DNA of 64,000 nucleotides from the NCBI RefSeq assembly GCF_041146795.1, contig NC_135176.1:23189786-23253785 (forward strand). The letters run 5' to 3'. The notes beneath the pieces were generated by a model. That model made no database searches. It worked only from the letters and a program-made list of their open reading frames with translations, and was not told the DNA's origin. Positions 60,948 through 64,000 of the stretch are shown one piece after another (within the stretch, counting starts at the first letter, position 1; each line of letters begins with the position of its first letter). This DNA comes from Maylandia zebra (taxonomy: Eukaryota > Chordata > Actinopteri > Cichliformes > Cichlidae). The position numbers and the translations under genes are program-made.

Positions 60948-62334
60948 GGGTGCAACGATACACAAAATTCACGGTTTGGTTCGGTTCGATACTTTGGTGT
61001 CACGGTTCGATATTTTTTCGATACAAAAAAAATGTTCATGCCTTTTTAATTTGTCATTTATTAAAATTATAAATATATATTTTAACTCAAAAGTACAGTT
61101 TTTAAATTTAACCCTAACCCTTGTGCGTGTTTTTTATTTTGACAGCGAATGCGCACCTGCGGACCACTTATGTGCAGCCCTGGTTATTTAGCTCGTCATA
61201 TTGCAGCCACAGAAATTCTTTTGTCCATGAAACCATAATCACCAATCAGTGCTGTCGCTCTCTATACACAGTTCGCACGATTGCAAAGTGAAAGCAAAAA
61301 AACAAGCGCAAATTCAAACGCGATTTCAATATGTCACATATTGACAGTGGCTCACCGATGCCAATGACATAATTACCCAGCTACATTTCCGAAAGAATGC
61401 AAAAGCATTGACATATATTTTTCCTTCCTACAATAGCCCGACGGGCAGGGCAGAGATAGATTTTGGTAGCCCGACTGAAAAAAATCGCTAGCCCCAGGAC
61501 GTTGGGCTAGCGATATTGCGAGCCCTGTATCTGATTGAGGAATCACTCATCTTTGGAAAAGAGAATTTATTACAGAGAAATGTCTCTTTCCAAAATAAAA
61601 GCTATACTATCCGCTTCTTCTGGGCTATATTCTCAGCAGCATATTAAACGGCTGTCTAAATGACTCGGCTAAAGTTAGTAGCATGCTTGTTGTTTTTGTC
61701 TTTGCACTAGGATGATGTCGGTGTAAATGTGCAGTCATATTCGTTGTGTTCCCACTAGTGCTTTCAGGTTAATCTCGTTGAAATGACCTTAACGCCACAA
61801 CACGGCAAATCTCCTTTAACGAGCTACCGCCGATCACCCCGTGCATGGGGCTAGACGGCCAACACGTTAACGAGCTAACTGCGCTAACACACTAGTTCCC
61901 ACCCATGTAATTGAGCATTGCATGGCACATCCAACATACTGTTTTACTTTAGTCCATGACTCGCTTACCTTCAGGGTCATACGTCACATGAAAACCAAAA
62001 TAATTCCAAACGCCAGATCTGAATGAGGGTGGGGGAGGTCCATGTTGCAAGGAGAGCTTAACTTCTGTCTCGCTAGCTTGCCCTGCGCTCTTCCTTCTGA
62101 CGATGCTGTCTGTGTTGAGCGCTCAGTGAATCTGCGTTCGACTACTCCGCCTAGGCTGCACTGTCGACCCTAGGCGGAGTAGTCGAACGCAGATTCACTG
62201 AGCGCTCAACACAGACAGCATCGTCAGAAGGAAAGTTGATAAAATAAATTACAAATTTTGTATTGTTCGATACATATGCGTACCGAACCGAAAGCACTGT
62301 ATCGAACGGTTCAATATCGATACGAATATCGTTC
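60946..62334. mobile_element. hAT-like element with internal 65-bp foldback
   Basis: The left end AGGGGTGCAACGATACAC is followed by GGTTCGATACTTTGG-type motifs. The right side (62270-62334) carries their inverted counterparts (CGAACCGAAAG, TATCGAACGGTTC). This subterminal pattern is typical of a widespread fish hAT family. No open transposase was seen. A second hAT-type end-like segment (GCTAGCCCCAGGACGTTGGG, about 61490) suggests an inserted fragment. The extreme right end may be displaced to about 62405 by the LINE insertion. Confidence 0.7.
62091..62233. repeat. Perfect 65-bp inverted repeat, 13-nt loop
   Basis: The arm 62091-62155 is exactly complementary to 62169-62233 over all 65 bases, separated by CTGCACTGTCGAC. 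It lies inside the hAT-like element. Such perfection implies a very recent origin or an assembly/read artefact. Confidence 0.95.
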
Positions 62335-64000
62335 AGAAACTTTATTGTCATTGTCACGAGAACAACGAAATGAAGAATGGTCCCCGATCATTGCATCATC
62401 CCTAGCAATATCAAAATATAAATTAAACAATAAAATTCAATAAATAAAATAGATAGAATACTTAAAATACTAATAAGATGTAACAGTAAAACATTCACAT
62501 ACATTCCCACACACATGCTTCAGGCCGTGCATAGATTAACACAAGAGTGGCGTGATGGACATTTTTTTGTAGTATTCAGATGTGTTATTGCAGTTGGATA
62601 ACAGCTGTGTTTGAGTCTATTAGTCCTTGCTCTGATTGCCCTGTACCGTCTGCCTGAGGGCAACAGTTCGAACAGGGAGTGGCCAGGGTGTGAGGTGTCT
62701 TTTATGATGTTTTGGGCCTTTTTAAAACAGTGGGCGTTGTGTAGAACTTCCAGTGTGGGGAGAGGGCAGCCAGTGATCTTTTGGGCGGTGTTAATGATCC
62801 CTTGGAGTGCTTTCCTCTGAGCCCCTGTGCAGCTAGTGTACCAAATACATATGCAGTAAGTTAGAACACTCTCAATGGTGGCTCTGTAGAAGGACACCAG
62901 CAGTTTCTGTGTGATGTTATTCCTCCTGAGAATTCTCAGGAAGTACAGTCTCTGTTGGGCCTTTTTCAGCAGCTCGGAGGTGTTCACACTCCAGGAAAGG
63001 TTCTCCTCTATATTGACTCCCAGGAAGCGGAAGCTTTCCACCCTTTCTACACAGTCCCCATTTATGAATAGTGGTTGGATCTCTGCCTTTTTCCTTCTGA
63101 AATCTATTATGAGTTCTTTGGTTTTTGAAGTGTTGAGGAGGAGGTTATTGGCCTTACACCATGACGTCAGCTGCTCCACCTCGTCTCTGTACGTAGACTC
63201 GTCTCCCTTGGAAATGAGCCCCACCACTGTGGTGTCATCTGCAAATTTCACAAAGATGTTGCTGTGGTGGCGAGGAGTGCAGTCGTGTGTGTAGAGAGAG
63301 TAGAGCAGTGGACTGAGCACACAGCCCTGGGGTGAGCCAGTGCTGAGACTCAGGGCTGAGGATGTGTGATGGCCAACTCTGACTCTCTGTCTACGGCCCG
63401 AGAGGAAGCTGTTGATCCACATGCAGGTGCTGTATGGAAGCCCCAGGTCTTGTAGCTTGGCCACCAGTTTGTGTGGAAGGATGGTGTTAAAAGCTGAGCA
63501 GTAATCCACGAAGAGCATCCGCACATAGCTACCATGCTCTTCCAGGTGAGTTAATGCAGCATGGAGTGCTGTGGCTACAGCGTCTTCCGTGGACCGGTTT
63601 GCTCTGTAGGCAAACTGGTGTGGATCCAGGCTGCGGGGCAGGGCTGCTGTGATGTGTCTGCGGACCAGCTTCTCAAAGCATTTCATTACCACTGGGGTGA
63701 GTGCCACCGGTCTGTAGTCATTCAGGCCGGTGATGTGGGGCTTCTTAGGCAATGGGACTATGGTGGAGGACTTCAGGCAGAGTGGGACAGTCGCCTGTGC
63801 GAGGGATTTGTTGAAGATCCTGGTGAAGATCCCAGCCAGCTGTTCTGCACAATCCCTCAATATTCGACCTGGCACACCATCAGGACCCGCCGCCTTCCTC
63901 GGGTTAACAGCCTGCAGCATGCGCCTCACCTCGTGCTCTTCCAGGGTGAGGGTGGTGCTGCTATGGGTGGCGTGTTGCTGCTGTGGCTCCAATACCTCCG
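62335..64000 (-). mobile_element. LINE (jockey superfamily), 3' part, cut by window edge
   Basis: The 3' UTR starts near 62335-62519 on the minus strand (TTTATTGTCATTGTCACGAG on plus) and the reverse transcriptase ORF follows upstream. The 5' part, including any endonuclease domain, is outside the window. It sits in the intron after acsl6 exon 7, in the opposite orientation to the gene, next to or within the right end of the hAT-like element. Confidence 0.85.
62520..64000 (-). CDS. LINE reverse transcriptase ORF (partial, open to the edge)
   Basis: A non-LTR reverse transcriptase that would copy LINE RNA into DNA at nicked targets. The open frame continues unbroken to the window edge; its visible 490 residues include [13 protein letters not shown] (30-42), motif [11 protein letters not shown] (161-170) with Asp163, [11 protein letters not shown] (218-228), the catalytic FADD (250-253) and [11 protein letters not shown] (290-300). 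All catalytic residues are present and there are no frameshifts or stops, so the copy is young. The C-terminal part is the thumb-like [20 protein letters not shown] region. The clade within the jockey group (L2, Nimb or other) is not determined. The true start lies outside the window. Confidence 0.9.
   Translation of the reverse strand, partial: EVLEPQQQHATHSSTTLTLEEHEVRRMLQAVNPRKAAGPDGVPGRILRDCAEQLAGIFTRIFNKSLAQATVPLCLKSSTIVPLPKKPHITGLNDYRPVALTPVVMKCFEKLVRRHITAALPRSLDPHQFAYRANRSTEDAVATALHAALTHLEEHGSYVRMLFVDYCSAFNTILPHKLVAKLQDLGLPYSTCMWINSFLSGRRQRVRVGHHTSSALSLSTGSPQGCVLSPLLYSLYTHDCTPRHHSNIFVKFADDTTVVGLISKGDESTYRDEVEQLTSWCKANNLLLNTSKTKELIIDFRRKKAEIQPLFINGDCVERVESFRFLGVNIEENLSWSVNTSELLKKAQQRLYFLRILRRNNITQKLLVSFYRATIESVLTYCICIWYTSCTGAQRKALQGIINTAQKITGCPLPTLEVLHNAHCFKKAQNIIKDTSHPGHSLFELLPSGRRYRAIRARTNRLKHSCYPTAITHLNTTKKCPSRHSCVNLCTA

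Noticed and set aside
62911..63294. 127-codon plus-strand frame opposite the LINE
   Set aside because: It is the antisense shadow of the reverse transcriptase ORF.

Overview
This window looks like nuclear DNA of a ray-finned (teleost) fish. It is intron-rich and AT-rich, with microsatellites, Tc1-like and hAT-like DNA transposon remnants, Rex1/L2-type and jockey-superfamily LINEs, a tRNA-headed SINE and a Penelope-like fragment. The SINE and LINE types suggest a percomorph, perhaps cichlid-like, but that is an inference from remembered repeat families and is not secure.

Two protein-coding genes are identified with confidence. irf1 (interferon regulatory factor 1) lies complete on the minus strand, with nine coding exons between 27847 and 30297 (295 aa predicted), a non-coding first exon near 30923-31040, a TATA box, a STAT (GAS) site and a kappaB-like site. 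acsl6 (long-chain acyl-CoA synthetase 6) lies on the plus strand. Its first seven coding exons (42679 to 60805, 276 aa) are present and the rest of the gene runs past the right edge. The two genes are also close neighbours on human 5q31, so this is conserved synteny.

Region by region: 1-25 kb is mostly intergenic or intronic sequence with decayed transposons (hAT 2.7-3.7 kb, a DNA transposon at 3.8-4.4 kb, Tc1-like at 10.6-11.4, 15.0-16.0 and 20.7-21.8 kb, LINE 11.7-12.2 kb). At 25.26-26.02 kb there is a plausible last exon and 3' UTR of an unidentified plus-strand gene, convergent with irf1. irf1 occupies 27.2-31.1 kb, with a GC-rich, duplication-containing block carrying a perfect kappaB motif at 31.9-32.8 kb. 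From 34.5 to 40.2 kb is a cluster of transposons, including an hAT-like element with a perfect 8-bp target duplication and a SINE inside a Rex1-like LINE. acsl6 starts in a CpG-rich area at about 42.3-43.7 kb and has an 11.3-kb first intron. The right end (60.9-64 kb), inside an acsl6 intron, holds an hAT-like element with a perfect 65-bp inverted repeat and a long open LINE reverse transcriptase on the minus strand.

The genes do not form an operon. irf1 is a cytokine-inducible transcription factor and acsl6 a membrane enzyme of fatty-acid activation; their proximity is ancestral linkage. No clearly new biological system was found. The best candidates for a second look are the 65-bp foldback, the unidentified terminal exon and the GC-rich kappaB block.
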